Origin: Ferrovaceae bacterium
GTDB taxonomy: Bacteria > Pseudomonadota > Gammaproteobacteria > Burkholderiales > Ferrovaceae
DNA: 64,000 nt
Reading direction: 5' to 3'
Assembly: GCA_027449685.1 (NCBI GenBank)
Contig: DAIDLC010000002.1
Coordinates: 124,001-188,000 of the forward strand
Below, piece after piece: positions 7,916 to 16,640 of this stretch; the stretch's first letter is position 1; each line of letters begins with the position of its first letter. Position numbers and translations under genes: made by a program. The notes under the pieces were generated by a model that saw only the letters and a list, made by a program, of their open reading frames with translations, ran no database searches and had not been told where the DNA came from.

Positions 7916-8737
7916 ATGAGTATTTACGCCATTGGCGATCTCCAGGGATGCTTCGAATCTCTGGAGTTGCTTCTGACGCGTCTTCCGCTGCGTTGGGATC
8001 AGGACCAATTGTGGTTTGTGGGAGATCTGGTGAACCGTGGCCCGCATTCCCTGGAAGTATTGCGTTACGTAAAAGGCTTAGGGTCCCGTGCAGTTTGTGT
8101 TTTAGGCAATCATGATCTGCATTTGCTGAGCGTTTCCGAGGGATTCGCACCCCTTCACCGCGGGGATACCCTGGAAGGCGTGCTTGCAGCCAAGGATAGT
8201 GGGGAACTCCTGGAATGGCTGCGCCACCGTCCCCTCATCCATTGCGCCCACGGCTACACCATGGTGCATGCCGGATTGCTGCCACAGTGGGATATCCACC
8301 AGGCCAAAGAACTGGCTGGAGAAGTGGAACAAGCCCTGCGCTCGGCATCCTACCAGGAATTTTTGAAAGCCATGTATGGCAATCGGCCCCATCGCTGGTC
8401 CAACGGACTCACCGGCATCGACCGACTGCGCCTGATTACCAATGCCTTGACGCGACTGCGCATCTGTTCTGCGGATGGCACCATGGAATTTGCCCATAAG
8501 GGAGCCCTGTGCGATATCCCCAAGGGATATATGCCCTGGTTTCACGTACCGGGACGCCGCTCAGCAGGCGAAAACCTGATCTTTGGGCATTGGTCCGCCC
8601 TCGGACTCCATTTGGACCAGAGCGCTCGATTATTGGCATTGGATACCGGCTGTCTGTGGGGAGGCAGCCTCACTGCCGTACGTTTGCATGACCTCGCCCT
8701 GTTCCAGGTATCCTGTCCGCGTCGTTCCCACCATTAA
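7916..8737 (+). CDS. apaH: Symmetrical bis(5'-nucleosyl)-tetraphosphatase
   Basis: ApaH hydrolyses diadenosine tetraphosphate to two ADP, controlling the pool of dinucleoside polyphosphates and affecting RNA 5' caps. The 273-residue protein has the three metal-binding blocks of the family: YAIGDLQGC (4-12), WFVGDLVNRGPHS (about 38-50) and VLGNHDLHLL (about 66-75). Length matches the family. The ATG follows a CGGGATG context. Its last 108 bases overlap the 3' end of the convergent plsC gene. Confidence 0.92.
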   Translation: MSIYAIGDLQGCFESLELLLTRLPLRWDQDQLWFVGDLVNRGPHSLEVLRYVKGLGSRAVCVLGNHDLHLLSVSEGFAPLHRGDTLEGVLAAKDSGELLEWLRHRPLIHCAHGYTMVHAGLLPQWDIHQAKELAGEVEQALRSASYQEFLKAMYGNRPHRWSNGLTGIDRLRLITNALTRLRICSADGTMEFAHKGALCDIPKGYMPWFHVPGRRSAGENLIFGHWSALGLHLDQSARLLALDTGCLWGGSLTAVRLHDLALFQVSCPRRSHH

Positions 8738-9463
8738 GGCTCGTGTGTGCTGTTCCAGCAAAAACGCCAGCTCGCGCCGATGATGCTGCAAGGGAGGCAT
8801 CATTGGCCCTACCCGAATTTCCACGAACGCTGCCGGTCCGCGCAGGATCTTGAGCAGAGATTCTGCAAAGGTCATGGAGCCCACGAAGGGAAAGTGCGGA
8901 TTATGTTGCCCATCGGATAACTTATACAGCAGAAGAATTGGCAAAAGTGGGCGCTTACTATCTACTGCCGCCTGAAGCATTGGGCTTCTAAAGGGTAATA
9001 CGGTTTTCCCATCCGAAGTGGTGGACTCGGGAAACAATCCCAGACTATCTCCTTGCGCCAACACGGACTGCATTTGTGCGCCTATTTCTGCGGTTTGTCG
9101 TCGTGAACCCCGAACCAGAAACAAGGTGCCCGTGCGCGCCGCCAGCCAACCAAAAACTGGCCATGCTCGGACCTCGGATTTAGAGACAAAACGGACCGGG
9201 TAGAGCGCCTGGATGACAAAAATATCGACCCATGAGACGTGATTGGAGGTTAAAAGAACAGGAAACTGCTCCAGGGAGGGCAGCGTTCCTGACACACGCC
9301 AATCAATGCGCAAAATCCGCAATAGTTGCCTAGCCCAGCGTTGGATAGTCTGGTTTTGATCTTGACGCGATCTCCGGGGCAGTATCCACGCGGTGACCAC
9401 CACGCCTCGCAGCACATGAGTCCCCACGCGAAACAAACGAAGGGTAAGCGCTAACTTACTCAT
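8630..9463 (-). CDS. plsC: 1-acyl-sn-glycerol-3-phosphate acyltransferase family protein
   Basis: A 277-residue membrane-associated acyltransferase that would add the second acyl chain in phospholipid synthesis or acylate a lysolipid. The catalytic NHVSWVD (the HX4D motif, about 74-80) and the later FPESTTSDG block (about 143-151, a variant of FPEGTR) are present, with one hydrophobic N-terminal segment. The start ATG overlaps the stop codon of the upstream PfkB kinase gene by four bases, which suggests coupled translation. The 3' end runs 108 bases into apaH on the opposite strand, so its last residues are encoded antisense to apaH. Confidence 0.82.
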   Translation of the reverse strand: MSKLALTLRLFRVGTHVLRGVVVTAWILPRRSRQDQNQTIQRWARQLLRILRIDWRVSGTLPSLEQFPVLLTSNHVSWVDIFVIQALYPVRFVSKSEVRAWPVFGWLAARTGTLFLVRGSRRQTAEIGAQMQSVLAQGDSLGLFPESTTSDGKTVLPFRSPMLQAAVDSKRPLLPILLLYKLSDGQHNPHFPFVGSMTFAESLLKILRGPAAFVEIRVGPMMPPLQHHRRELAFLLEQHTRALMVGTTRTGYLEQGEVMQTYGSEAASPQTAGIQCQ

Positions 9464-10398
9464 GAGTCCATGTCGATGCCAAAGGCTTGCTGAAAACGCC
9501 GGGAGATTTCGGAACGCGTGTAGCAGTGGTTCTGCCCACCCCGATGGGCGATTTTCAAAGCACCCATCAAGGAGGCCAAGCGTCCTGTTTTAGCCCAAGG
9601 CCATGCTCTGGAGAGCCCGTAAATCAGACCAGCACGGTAAGCGTCACCGCAACCGGTAGGATCTTCCACCACTTCCGCACGGACAGCGGGAATACTGATC
9701 AACCCTTCTGGTGTATGGATCAATGACCCCTCAGCGCCTTTTGTCACCACGGCAGCCCGTACCATGGCTGCCAACTGTTCGAAGGTGCGACCCGTTTTTT
9801 CACACAGCATGGTCGCTTCATAGTCGTTAACCGCCAGATAGGTGGACAACTCCAGAAACTCCAGTAGCTCACTCCCGGAAAACATGGGAATTCCCTGACC
9901 TGGATCGAAGAGAAAAGGAATCTGCGCAGCAGCAAACTGGCGTGCATGTTGCATCATGCCTTCACGGCCATCCGGCGCAATCAGGCCAAAACGCACATCC
10001 TGATTGTCGGGAATGTGATTCAGGTGGGAGAAATTCATGGCACCAGGGTGAAATGCCGTGATCTGATTGTCATCCAGATCCGTCGTAATGAAAGCCTGCG
10101 CGGTATAACTGTCCGGAATCAGACGAATGAACCCCTGATCGATATCCAGATCTTTCAAACGTTGGCTATAGTCTGCAAAATCGCGTCCGGCCGTTGCCAT
10201 GATCACTGGGTTCTCACCCAGCAACTTCAGGTTATAGGCAATATTTCCTGCGGTTCCGCCAAACTCCTTGCGCATTTCTGGCACTAGAAATGCCACACTC
10301 AGAATATGAATTTTCTCGGGCAGGATATGACGTTGAAACCGGTCTTCAAACACCATGATGGTGTCGTAAGCCATAGAACCACAAATCAATGTTTTCAT
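9460..10398 (-). CDS. PfkB-family carbohydrate/nucleoside kinase
   Basis: A 312-residue ribokinase-like kinase. The N-terminal [16 protein letters not shown] (about 47-62) and the C-terminal [16 protein letters not shown] (about 246-261), with the catalytic aspartate in GCGD, mark the PfkB family. Within it the sequence resembles bacterial proteins annotated as adenosine kinase or sugar kinase; the substrate cannot be fixed here. The ATG at 10398 overlaps the tpx stop codon by four bases, and its own stop overlaps the plsC start in the same way, so tpx-pfkB-plsC appears to be one translationally coupled unit. Confidence 0.82.
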   Translation of the reverse strand: MKTLICGSMAYDTIMVFEDRFQRHILPEKIHILSVAFLVPEMRKEFGGTAGNIAYNLKLLGENPVIMATAGRDFADYSQRLKDLDIDQGFIRLIPDSYTAQAFITTDLDDNQITAFHPGAMNFSHLNHIPDNQDVRFGLIAPDGREGMMQHARQFAAAQIPFLFDPGQGIPMFSGSELLEFLELSTYLAVNDYEATMLCEKTGRTFEQLAAMVRAAVVTKGAEGSLIHTPEGLISIPAVRAEVVEDPTGCGDAYRAGLIYGLSRAWPWAKTGRLASLMGALKIAHRGGQNHCYTRSEISRRFQQAFGIDMDS

Positions 10399-10898
10399 CC
10401 GCGCAAAACAGCCAGAGCAGCCTCATAGTCCGGCTCGTTTTTAATTTCCGAGACGCGTTGCGCATGCAGTACTCGATTATTTTCATCCAGCACCACCACA
10501 GCTCGCGCCGTCAAACCGCGCAAGGGTCCATCCGTGATATCCACGCCATAATCGCGATGAAATCCCTGAGCGCGAAAGGTGGATAAGGTCACGACGCCCT
10601 CCAGGCCTTCCGCCACACAAAACCGGGACATGGCAAAGGGGAGGTCGGCGGAAATCACCAGGACCACCGTCTGGCTCAAGCTAGCCGCCGTTGCATTGAA
10701 CTTTCGGGTTGAAGTGGCGCACGTGGGGGTATCGAGACTCGGCACGATATTGAGAATTTTTCGCCGCCCCGCAAAGGTTGCAAGAGTGTTTTCCGCCAGG
10801 TCTTTCCCTGTCAGGGAAAAATCTGGTGCGCTCTGACCCACCTGGGGGAATTGTCCTGCCACTGTAATGACGTTTCCAGCCAAAGTAACCGTTGACAT
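10395..10898 (-). CDS. tpx: Thiol peroxidase, atypical 2-Cys peroxiredoxin
   Basis: Tpx reduces hydrogen and alkyl hydroperoxides with thioredoxin as reductant. The 167-residue protein has the peroxidatic cysteine Cys60 in [15 protein letters not shown] and the resolving cysteine Cys94 in [13 protein letters not shown], the pair expected for this subfamily, and has the usual length. A purine-rich AGGAGAA sits just before the ATG at 10898. It lies nine bases downstream of gcvH on the same strand and overlaps the PfkB gene. Confidence 0.93.
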   Translation of the reverse strand: MSTVTLAGNVITVAGQFPQVGQSAPDFSLTGKDLAENTLATFAGRRKILNIVPSLDTPTCATSTRKFNATAASLSQTVVLVISADLPFAMSRFCVAEGLEGVVTLSTFRAQGFHRDYGVDITDGPLRGLTARAVVVLDENNRVLHAQRVSEIKNEPDYEAALAVLRG

Positions 10899-10907
10899 GA
10901 GGTTCTC

Positions 10908-11285
10908 CTATTCCATGAATGCGTGATATTGCTCGACCGTGAGCAGCTGTGCAACCTCTGCCGGGTTGGCAGGATGCAGTTTAAACAACCAGTTGTCGTA
11001 CGGCAGAGTATTGAGCGTTTCAGGGGTTTCACAAAGCGCTGCGTTTACCCCTGATACCACCCCCGCCAGCGGGGCCTGTATATCTGAGGCCGATTTGACC
11101 GACTCCACCACGGCGCAAGACTCTTGCGCTGCAAGAACCTGGCCCACCCGAGGAAGTTGGACAAACAGAATATCTCCCAATTGGTTTTGGGCAAAATCCG
11201 TAATGCCCACCAGAAGGTCACCAGAGGGCTCGGGCAATACCCATAGATGGGTCGGGGTATATTTTCGGTCTTCGGGATCAGACAT
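10908..11285 (-). CDS. gcvH: Glycine cleavage system H protein (lipoyl carrier)
   Basis: GcvH carries the aminomethyl group on a lipoyl lysine in the glycine cleavage system. The 125-residue protein has the lipoylation site Lys64 in VVESVKSASDI and the conserved N-terminal HLWVLPEPSGDLLVGITDFA. The start at 11285 gives the standard length; the longer in-frame extension has no similarity to the family. No gcvT or gcvP is in the window, and the neighbours are tpx and prmA. H-like lipoyl proteins can also serve lipoate relay or sulfur-oxidation (sHdr) pathways, so the partner system is open. Confidence 0.88.
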   Translation of the reverse strand: MSDPEDRKYTPTHLWVLPEPSGDLLVGITDFAQNQLGDILFVQLPRVGQVLAAQESCAVVESVKSASDIQAPLAGVVSGVNAALCETPETLNTLPYDNWLFKLHPANPAEVAQLLTVEQYHAFME

Positions 11286-11371
11286 GCTACCGGCTCCAGA
11301 TGAGAGTTCAGCGCAGTATAACTGATCCTCCCTCGCTTTCGTCATCTTCTCCCGAAGCGCTTTGGCCCGAT

Positions 11372-12295
11372 TTAGCTCAATGGACTGCGCCGGTCCACCA
11401 GCCTGAAGCCTGACAAACAGACCCAACCGTCCGCTTCGCCCACCACTTGCAGGGTGCAATAGGACGCATAGGCGGCAATGACTTGCTCGGATTGGCGCGT
11501 GAGTATTCCCGACAAGGTGATCCAACCCCTAGGTTTGAGATATTGCATCAACAAGGGTGCCAGCATGATCAGAGGGGCTGACAGAATATTCGCCACGATC
11601 CCATCAAAGGGTGAGTTGCCGGAGAGTTGTGCCGGCAGCATAAATGCGCAAGTAGCCTGATTTCTGAGCCCATTGGCGCAGGCCGTTTCTACCGCCACCG
11701 GATCGATATCCACTCCCACCACGGGATGTGCCCCCAGCAGACTGGCGGCAATGGCCAGGATTCCAGAACCACACCCATAATCCAGCAGGGACTCTTGAGC
11801 CAAAGTAGGATGCTCGGCCAACCAGCGCAAACATAATTGTGTCGTCGGATGACTTCCCGTGCCAAAGGCCTGCCCCGGATCGAGGCGGATGTTCACCGCA
11901 TAAGGATCTGGCGGTTGGTGCCAAGTGGGAACAATCCAAAGCTTGGTTTGCACTTCGATGGGATCAAACTGGCTTTGAGTCAAGCGCACCCAATCTTGAT
12001 CTGCCACCACGTCAACCTGCCAAGCTGGAATATCACGGATACTAGCCAATTCCAACGCTTGCTGAATCAGTGGGGTTACCTCCTGTTCCAGGGGTAGCAA
12101 GGCATCCACGAGACAATGGGGCCACAGCGTTGCGGCCCGTTCACCCGGCTCACCAAACAGTTCCCAATCCCCCGCAATAGCCAGATTCTGTTCGATACTG
12201 GCGGCCAAAGCGCCACATTCAAGAAGCGCATCGGAAAGGGCTTCTGCCTCCCCACTGGAGGCCTCGATGACAACGCGCTTCCAGGCCATGGTCAC
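11372..12295 (-). CDS. prmA: Ribosomal protein L11 methyltransferase
   Basis: PrmA trimethylates ribosomal protein L11 at several positions using S-adenosylmethionine. The 307-residue protein has an N-terminal substrate-recognition domain and a C-terminal methyltransferase domain with the SAM-binding [19 protein letters not shown] (about 168-186) and [14 protein letters not shown]. The GTG at 12295 overlaps the accC TGA as GTGA, the usual coupled arrangement; an ATG two codons inside is the alternative start. The accB-accC-prmA order is common in Proteobacteria. Confidence 0.92.
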   Translation of the reverse strand: MTMAWKRVVIEASSGEAEALSDALLECGALAASIEQNLAIAGDWELFGEPGERAATLWPHCLVDALLPLEQEVTPLIQQALELASIRDIPAWQVDVVADQDWVRLTQSQFDPIEVQTKLWIVPTWHQPPDPYAVNIRLDPGQAFGTGSHPTTQLCLRWLAEHPTLAQESLLDYGCGSGILAIAASLLGAHPVVGVDIDPVAVETACANGLRNQATCAFMLPAQLSGNSPFDGIVANILSAPLIMLAPLLMQYLKPRGWITLSGILTRQSEQVIAAYASYCTLQVVGEADGWVCLSGFRLVDRRSPLS

Positions 12296-13641
12296 AATTT
12301 GCTTTTGGTCAACTTTTCTTCCAGATAGTGAATACTGGTACCACCCTTCATGAATGCCTTATCCATCAACAGTTGCTGATGCAAGGGAATGTTGGTTTTG
12401 ATGCCTTCCACCACCATCTCGGACAGTGCGATACGCATTCGGGCCAGCGCCTGCTCTCGGGTTGCACCGTGGGTCAGCACCTTGGCAATCAAGGAGTCAT
12501 AGTAGGGGGGGACGAAATAGTTATGATAGATGTGGGAGTCTACCCGGGTGCCCGGCCCGCCTGGCGCATGATATTGGGTAATCCTTCCGGGTGATGGGAT
12601 GAAGGTGAAGGGATCTTCCGCATTGATGCGGCATTCCAGGGCGTGCCCTCGCAACAGAACGTCCTTTTGGCGTATGGCCAATTTTTCGCCGGCGGCGATG
12701 CGGATCTGCTCCTGCACGATATCCACACCCGTGATCAACTCGGTAACCGGGTGTTCCACCTGCACGCGCGTGTTCATCTCGATGAAATAGAATTCACCGT
12801 TTTCATAAAGAAACTCGAAGGTTCCAGCACCCCGATACTTGATCCGTTTGCAAGCAGCAACACAGCTTTCGCCGATTCTCTGGCGCATTTTTTCGGTAAG
12901 ACCTGGAGCAGGGGCTTCCTCAATGATCTTCTGATGACGCCGCTGCATGGAGCAATCACGCTCGCCCAGATAAATGGCATTGCCGTGCTCATCGGACAAG
13001 ACCTGTATTTCGATATGCCGCGGCTGGCTGAGATACTTTTCCATGTAGACCGTATCATTGCCAAAGGCGGCGCGGGCCTCACCGCGTGTCAGGTCCAAAG
13101 AGGCCAACAGGTCCTCTTCCTTGTCCACCACACGCATGCCACGACCACCCCCACCGGCCGCAGCCTTGATCAACACGGGATAGCCGATCTCTGAGGCAAT
13201 TTTTTTAAGTTCCTTGGGATCTTCCGGTAACTGTCCCTCAGATCCTGGTACAACCGGAACACCGGCAGCTTTCATGGCGCTCTTGGCGCTGATCTTGTCA
13301 CCCATCAGGCGAATGGTCTCGGCCCGCGGCCCAATGAAAACGAACCCGCTATTTTCAACCCGTTCGGCAAAATCGGCATTTTCTGAAAGAAACCCATATC
13401 CCGGATGGATGGCCTCGGCCCCCGTCACTTCCGCCGAAGCAATGATGGCGGGAATATTGAGATAGCTCAGTTGCGAAGGAGGAGGGCCAATACACACGGA
13501 TTCATCGGCCAACACCACAGACTTGGCATCAGCATCCGCCTCCGAATGCACGGCCACGGTTTTGATGCCCAGCTCGCGACAGGCGCGCAGCACGCGCAGA
13601 GCAATTTCGCCCCGGTTGGCAATGAGAATTTTCTCAAACAT
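12292..13641 (-). CDS. accC: Acetyl-CoA carboxylase, biotin carboxylase subunit
   Basis: AccC carboxylates the biotin on AccB using ATP and bicarbonate, the first half of the committed step of fatty-acid synthesis. The 449-residue protein has the N-terminal [13 protein letters not shown], the ATP-grasp loop [14 protein letters not shown] (about 159-172) and the [14 protein letters not shown] block (about 288-301) with its catalytic residues. Length is standard. It follows accB by 12 bases and overlaps prmA, so accB-accC-prmA form an operon, with aroQ upstream. Confidence 0.96.
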   Translation of the reverse strand: MFEKILIANRGEIALRVLRACRELGIKTVAVHSEADADAKSVVLADESVCIGPPPSQLSYLNIPAIIASAEVTGAEAIHPGYGFLSENADFAERVENSGFVFIGPRAETIRLMGDKISAKSAMKAAGVPVVPGSEGQLPEDPKELKKIASEIGYPVLIKAAAGGGGRGMRVVDKEEDLLASLDLTRGEARAAFGNDTVYMEKYLSQPRHIEIQVLSDEHGNAIYLGERDCSMQRRHQKIIEEAPAPGLTEKMRQRIGESCVAACKRIKYRGAGTFEFLYENGEFYFIEMNTRVQVEHPVTELITGVDIVQEQIRIAAGEKLAIRQKDVLLRGHALECRINAEDPFTFIPSPGRITQYHAPGGPGTRVDSHIYHNYFVPPYYDSLIAKVLTHGATREQALARMRIALSEMVVEGIKTNIPLHQQLLMDKAFMKGGTSIHYLEEKLTKSKL

Positions 13642-13653
13642 GGTCGTCGTTTT

Positions 13654-14130
13654 CTATGCGGCGGTAGCCACGATGAACAGGGGCTGTCCGTATTCGATCG
13701 GCTGCCCATTGTCCACCAAAATCCGCTTGATACTTCCCGACACGTCGGACTCGATTTCGTTGAGCAGTTTCATGGCCTCGATGATACACAGCGTTTGCCC
13801 CTCGGAGACACTTTGGCCAATTTCCACAAATGCGGGCGCCCCAGGTGAAGGAGAGCGATAAAACGTCCCCACCATGGGTGATTTGACCACATGACCTTCC
13901 TCTTCGATTGTCGGCTTGTCAGCCGGAACAACCGCTTCTGCTGCCGGCGTGGGGCCCGCGGGAGACTGTGGCGCATAGGCATGAATCATTTGCGGCGCTG
14001 CCATGAACGACTGATTTGCAGGAGAAGCCTTGGCAATTCGGACCTTTTCTTCGCCTTCGGTAATTTCCAGCTCGGCAATGCCTGACTCTTGCACCAGATC
14101 GATGAGCTTTTTAAGTTTACGTAGATCCAT
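13654..14130 (-). CDS. accB: Acetyl-CoA carboxylase, biotin carboxyl carrier protein
   Basis: AccB carries the carboxybiotin between AccC and the carboxyltransferase. The 158-residue protein has an N-terminal region (1-35) typical of BCCP, a proline- and alanine-rich linker (about 45-80) and a C-terminal biotinyl domain with the biotinylation site in [13 protein letters not shown]. Start ATG 14130 lies within the last 14 bases of aroQ, so the genes overlap and are likely coupled. The aroQ-accB-accC order is widespread in Proteobacteria. Confidence 0.96.
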   Translation of the reverse strand: MDLRKLKKLIDLVQESGIAELEITEGEEKVRIAKASPANQSFMAAPQMIHAYAPQSPAGPTPAAEAVVPADKPTIEEEGHVVKSPMVGTFYRSPSPGAPAFVEIGQSVSEGQTLCIIEAMKLLNEIESDVSGSIKRILVDNGQPIEYGQPLFIVATAA

Positions 14131-14569
14131 GTGACCCCTTTAATTCCAGCAAATAGTCTAGAGCCAGCTCATAACCCCGTGCCCCCAAGCCGGTAATCAC
14201 CCCTATGGCACAAGCAGATAGGTAGGATTGATGGCGAAAGGATTCACGTGCATGGACATTGGACAAATGCACCTCGATGAATGGCAGCCCAACGGCCACC
14301 AAGGCATCCCGCAAGGAAACGCTGGTATGGGTAAGCCCCCCGGGATTAATCAATAGGGCTTCAGTCCCGTCACCGCGGGCCTCGTGGATTCGATCGATCA
14401 AGGCCCCTTCCCAATTGCTTTGGAAAGAGTGGACGACCCCACCTTTATTATGGGCCAGTGCGGTCAGTCGGGCGTCGATATCCGCCAGACTGACCGTACC
14501 GTAGATCGCGGGTTCGCGGCTTCCCAGTAAATTCAAATTAGGTCCGTGCAGGACCAGAATGTTGTGCAT
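14117..14569 (-). CDS. aroQ: 3-dehydroquinate dehydratase, type II
   Basis: AroQ converts 3-dehydroquinate to 3-dehydroshikimate in the shikimate pathway. The 150-residue protein starts with [20 protein letters not shown], which holds the catalytic Arg and Tyr region, and has [17 protein letters not shown] (about 76-92) and [17 protein letters not shown] (about 98-114). Size and motifs match type II enzymes. It is the first gene of the aroQ-accB-accC-prmA unit. Confidence 0.95.
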   Translation of the reverse strand: MHNILVLHGPNLNLLGSREPAIYGTVSLADIDARLTALAHNKGGVVHSFQSNWEGALIDRIHEARGDGTEALLINPGGLTHTSVSLRDALVAVGLPFIEVHLSNVHARESFRHQSYLSACAIGVITGLGARGYELALDYLLELKGSHGST

Positions 14570-14620
14570 GGACGAAATTTTCCCCCACTATTGCAGGAGT
14601 TGTCCAGTTTTTTAACGAAG

Positions 14621-15526
14621 TTAGATGCTTTTATTCGTACCCCGAAGCACCGGTACTGTACCTGGCAACGTCGCTAAAAATTTGGTGACCGAAGGATAGT
14701 ACCACGTGAGGGAGAACTCCCGTTTGATTCGATGGTTTTCAATTTGCCTGGATTCCCTCATGAAACTCCAGTTCATTTCCCCCACCTGCAAACGCAAGGC
14801 TTCCATAGGCAGTCGTCGTGGGGGTTGAAAACCGAAATGGCGTGCCAACAACGTGTAAAAATCCCCTAATCTCATGCGGGTGTCGTCCACCACGTTATAA
14901 ACGCGTTGGTTCCCTCCTTTCCATTGTGCGCGCCAGGCAGCCTGCGCCAAATCCAGGGCATGGATATGATTGGTCCAGGGATCCTGTGGCTCCAGTGGCA
15001 CAGCCAAATTTTGACGCAGGCGTCCCAAGGGCAAGCGTTCTGCTGCATAAATTCCGGGAGCGCGTAAAATCACGATACGGCACCCCGTTTGTCGTCCGAA
15101 GCGTCGCAATTCCTGTTCCGCATCCACACGACGTTTGGCGCGCTCCGTCTGGGGATTGACCGGACGCACTTCGTCGATCTGCAGTCCCTGGCAATCGCCA
15201 TATACTCCAGTCGTACTGATATAGATCAGGCTCTGTGGTAGACTTTTCCCCTGCGAGAGCGCTGCAGTCAAATGCCGTGTACGGGAGTCTTTCAACCCGC
15301 TCGATGGTGGTGGAGCAAAATGGAATACAACGGGTGCTAACCCTGCCAATCGTTTCAATGTGGCCGGTTGATCCAGGTCACCGCGCAACGCAATAGCACC
15401 CAAGCCCCGCCAGCGCCTTGCGCTGTCCTCATCGCGGCAAAGGCAAAAGAGTTGCTGTGGTTTTCGCAGGTGTGCCACCATGCGTTGAGCCACATCACCC
15501 GAACCAATAATCAGCCATCGTTGCAT
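14621..15526 (-). CDS. NAD(P)-binding epimerase/dehydratase-like protein
   Basis: A 301-residue protein of the extended short-chain dehydrogenase family. The N-terminal nucleotide-binding motif reads LIIGSGDVAQRMV (5-17), followed by ISTTGVYGD (about 100-108), which holds the position of the catalytic serine, and VILRAPGIYA (about 150-159). The family includes YeeZ-like proteins of unknown substrate. No sugar-nucleotide pathway genes sit next to it, so no reaction is proposed. It is 51 bases upstream of aroQ and divergent from the reductase gene at 15561, with a gap of 34 bases. Confidence 0.72.
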   Translation of the reverse strand: MQRWLIIGSGDVAQRMVAHLRKPQQLFCLCRDEDSARRWRGLGAIALRGDLDQPATLKRLAGLAPVVFHFAPPPSSGLKDSRTRHLTAALSQGKSLPQSLIYISTTGVYGDCQGLQIDEVRPVNPQTERAKRRVDAEQELRRFGRQTGCRIVILRAPGIYAAERLPLGRLRQNLAVPLEPQDPWTNHIHALDLAQAAWRAQWKGGNQRVYNVVDDTRMRLGDFYTLLARHFGFQPPRRLPMEALRLQVGEMNWSFMRESRQIENHRIKREFSLTWYYPSVTKFLATLPGTVPVLRGTNKSI

Positions 15527-15560
15527 ATCGTTAAATTCTAGCAGTCATTTGGAAAAAAAC

Positions 15561-16574
15561 ATGTCCGTTCACGTCACCATTCAGCCCAGTGGTCATCAAT
15601 TCAGCGCCCATGAAGGCGAAACCATTCTTCAAGCCGCACTCCGTGAGGGTGTGGGTCTTCCTTTTGGTTGTCGTAGCGGGGCCTGCGGCAGTTGCAAAGG
15701 GAAGGTCCTCAGCGGTTCCGTGGACCATGGCAACTATCAACCCACCGCCCTTGGCCCAGAAGACCTCGCCGCCGGTAAAACCCTGTTTTGCTGCGCAAAA
15801 CCCTTGGGCGATATCGTGATAGAAGCCCGGGAAGTCAGTGGTTTCAAGGATATCCAGATCAAGAAGTTGCCTTGCAGGGTGGAATCCATTCTGCGCCCCA
15901 ATCATGATGTCGTCATTCTGCGCCTAAAACTACCCGCAACTGAAAAATTCGAATTCATGGCCGGGCAATATATCGACTTTCTTCTCAAAGACGGCAAAAG
16001 ACGCAGTTTTTCTTTGGCCAACGCCCCTCAAGACAAGGAGTTCCTCGAGCTACATATCCGCCATTATCCGGGCGGAAACTTTTCCAACTTTGTATTCAAC
16101 GAGCTCAAAGAAAAGTCCATTTTACGTTTCGAAGGCCCACTCGGCACTTTTTTCCTGCGCGAAGACTCTGACAAACCCATCATTCTGATGGCGGGAGCAA
16201 CCGGTTTTGCCCCTATCAAAGGAATCGTGGAATATGCCCGTCACCGCCATATCAAACGACCCATGAGACTATATTGGGGAGTCCGCAGCCAAACGGATCT
16301 CTATTTGGCCGATCTGGCCCGTCATTGGGAGTCCTCGGGAAATGACTTCACCTTCATTCCCGTTTTATCTGACCAGAACCCGGAGCAGCCTTGGTCGGGC
16401 CGCGTCGGCTTGGTTCACCAAGCCATTCTGGATGATTTTTCTGATCTGTCCGGATATCAAGTCTATGCTTGCGGAGCGCCCATTATGGTGGAATCAGGAT
16501 TCAAAGCATTCACCACGCTGCGCAATCTTCCAGCAGAAGAATTCTATTCTGACCCCTTCACGCCTTCTACTTGA
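15561..16574 (+). CDS. [2Fe-2S]/FAD/NAD(P)H oxidoreductase (CDP-6-deoxy-glucoseen reductase-like)
   Basis: A 337-residue electron-transfer reductase. An N-terminal ferredoxin domain has the cluster ligands in CRSGACGSCKG (about 37-47) with a fourth cysteine in LFCCAKP. An FAD domain follows with RRSFSLANAP (about 147-156), then an NAD(P) domain with ILMAGATGFAPIKG (about 209-222) and YACGAPIMVESGF near the end. This layout matches proteins annotated as CDP-6-deoxy-delta-3,4-glucoseen reductase, but no 3,6-dideoxyhexose genes are nearby, so the electron acceptor is unknown. The ATG at 15561 is preferred to a TTG four codons upstream. Confidence 0.8.
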   Translation: MSVHVTIQPSGHQFSAHEGETILQAALREGVGLPFGCRSGACGSCKGKVLSGSVDHGNYQPTALGPEDLAAGKTLFCCAKPLGDIVIEAREVSGFKDIQIKKLPCRVESILRPNHDVVILRLKLPATEKFEFMAGQYIDFLLKDGKRRSFSLANAPQDKEFLELHIRHYPGGNFSNFVFNELKEKSILRFEGPLGTFFLREDSDKPIILMAGATGFAPIKGIVEYARHRHIKRPMRLYWGVRSQTDLYLADLARHWESSGNDFTFIPVLSDQNPEQPWSGRVGLVHQAILDDFSDLSGYQVYACGAPIMVESGFKAFTTLRNLPAEEFYSDPFTPST

Positions 16575-16640
16575 GAAACCGGCCAATTCGCCGCAGATTG
16601 ACCCACGGGCCTTGCGCTTGTTGACGCGGAGAACAGGTCA

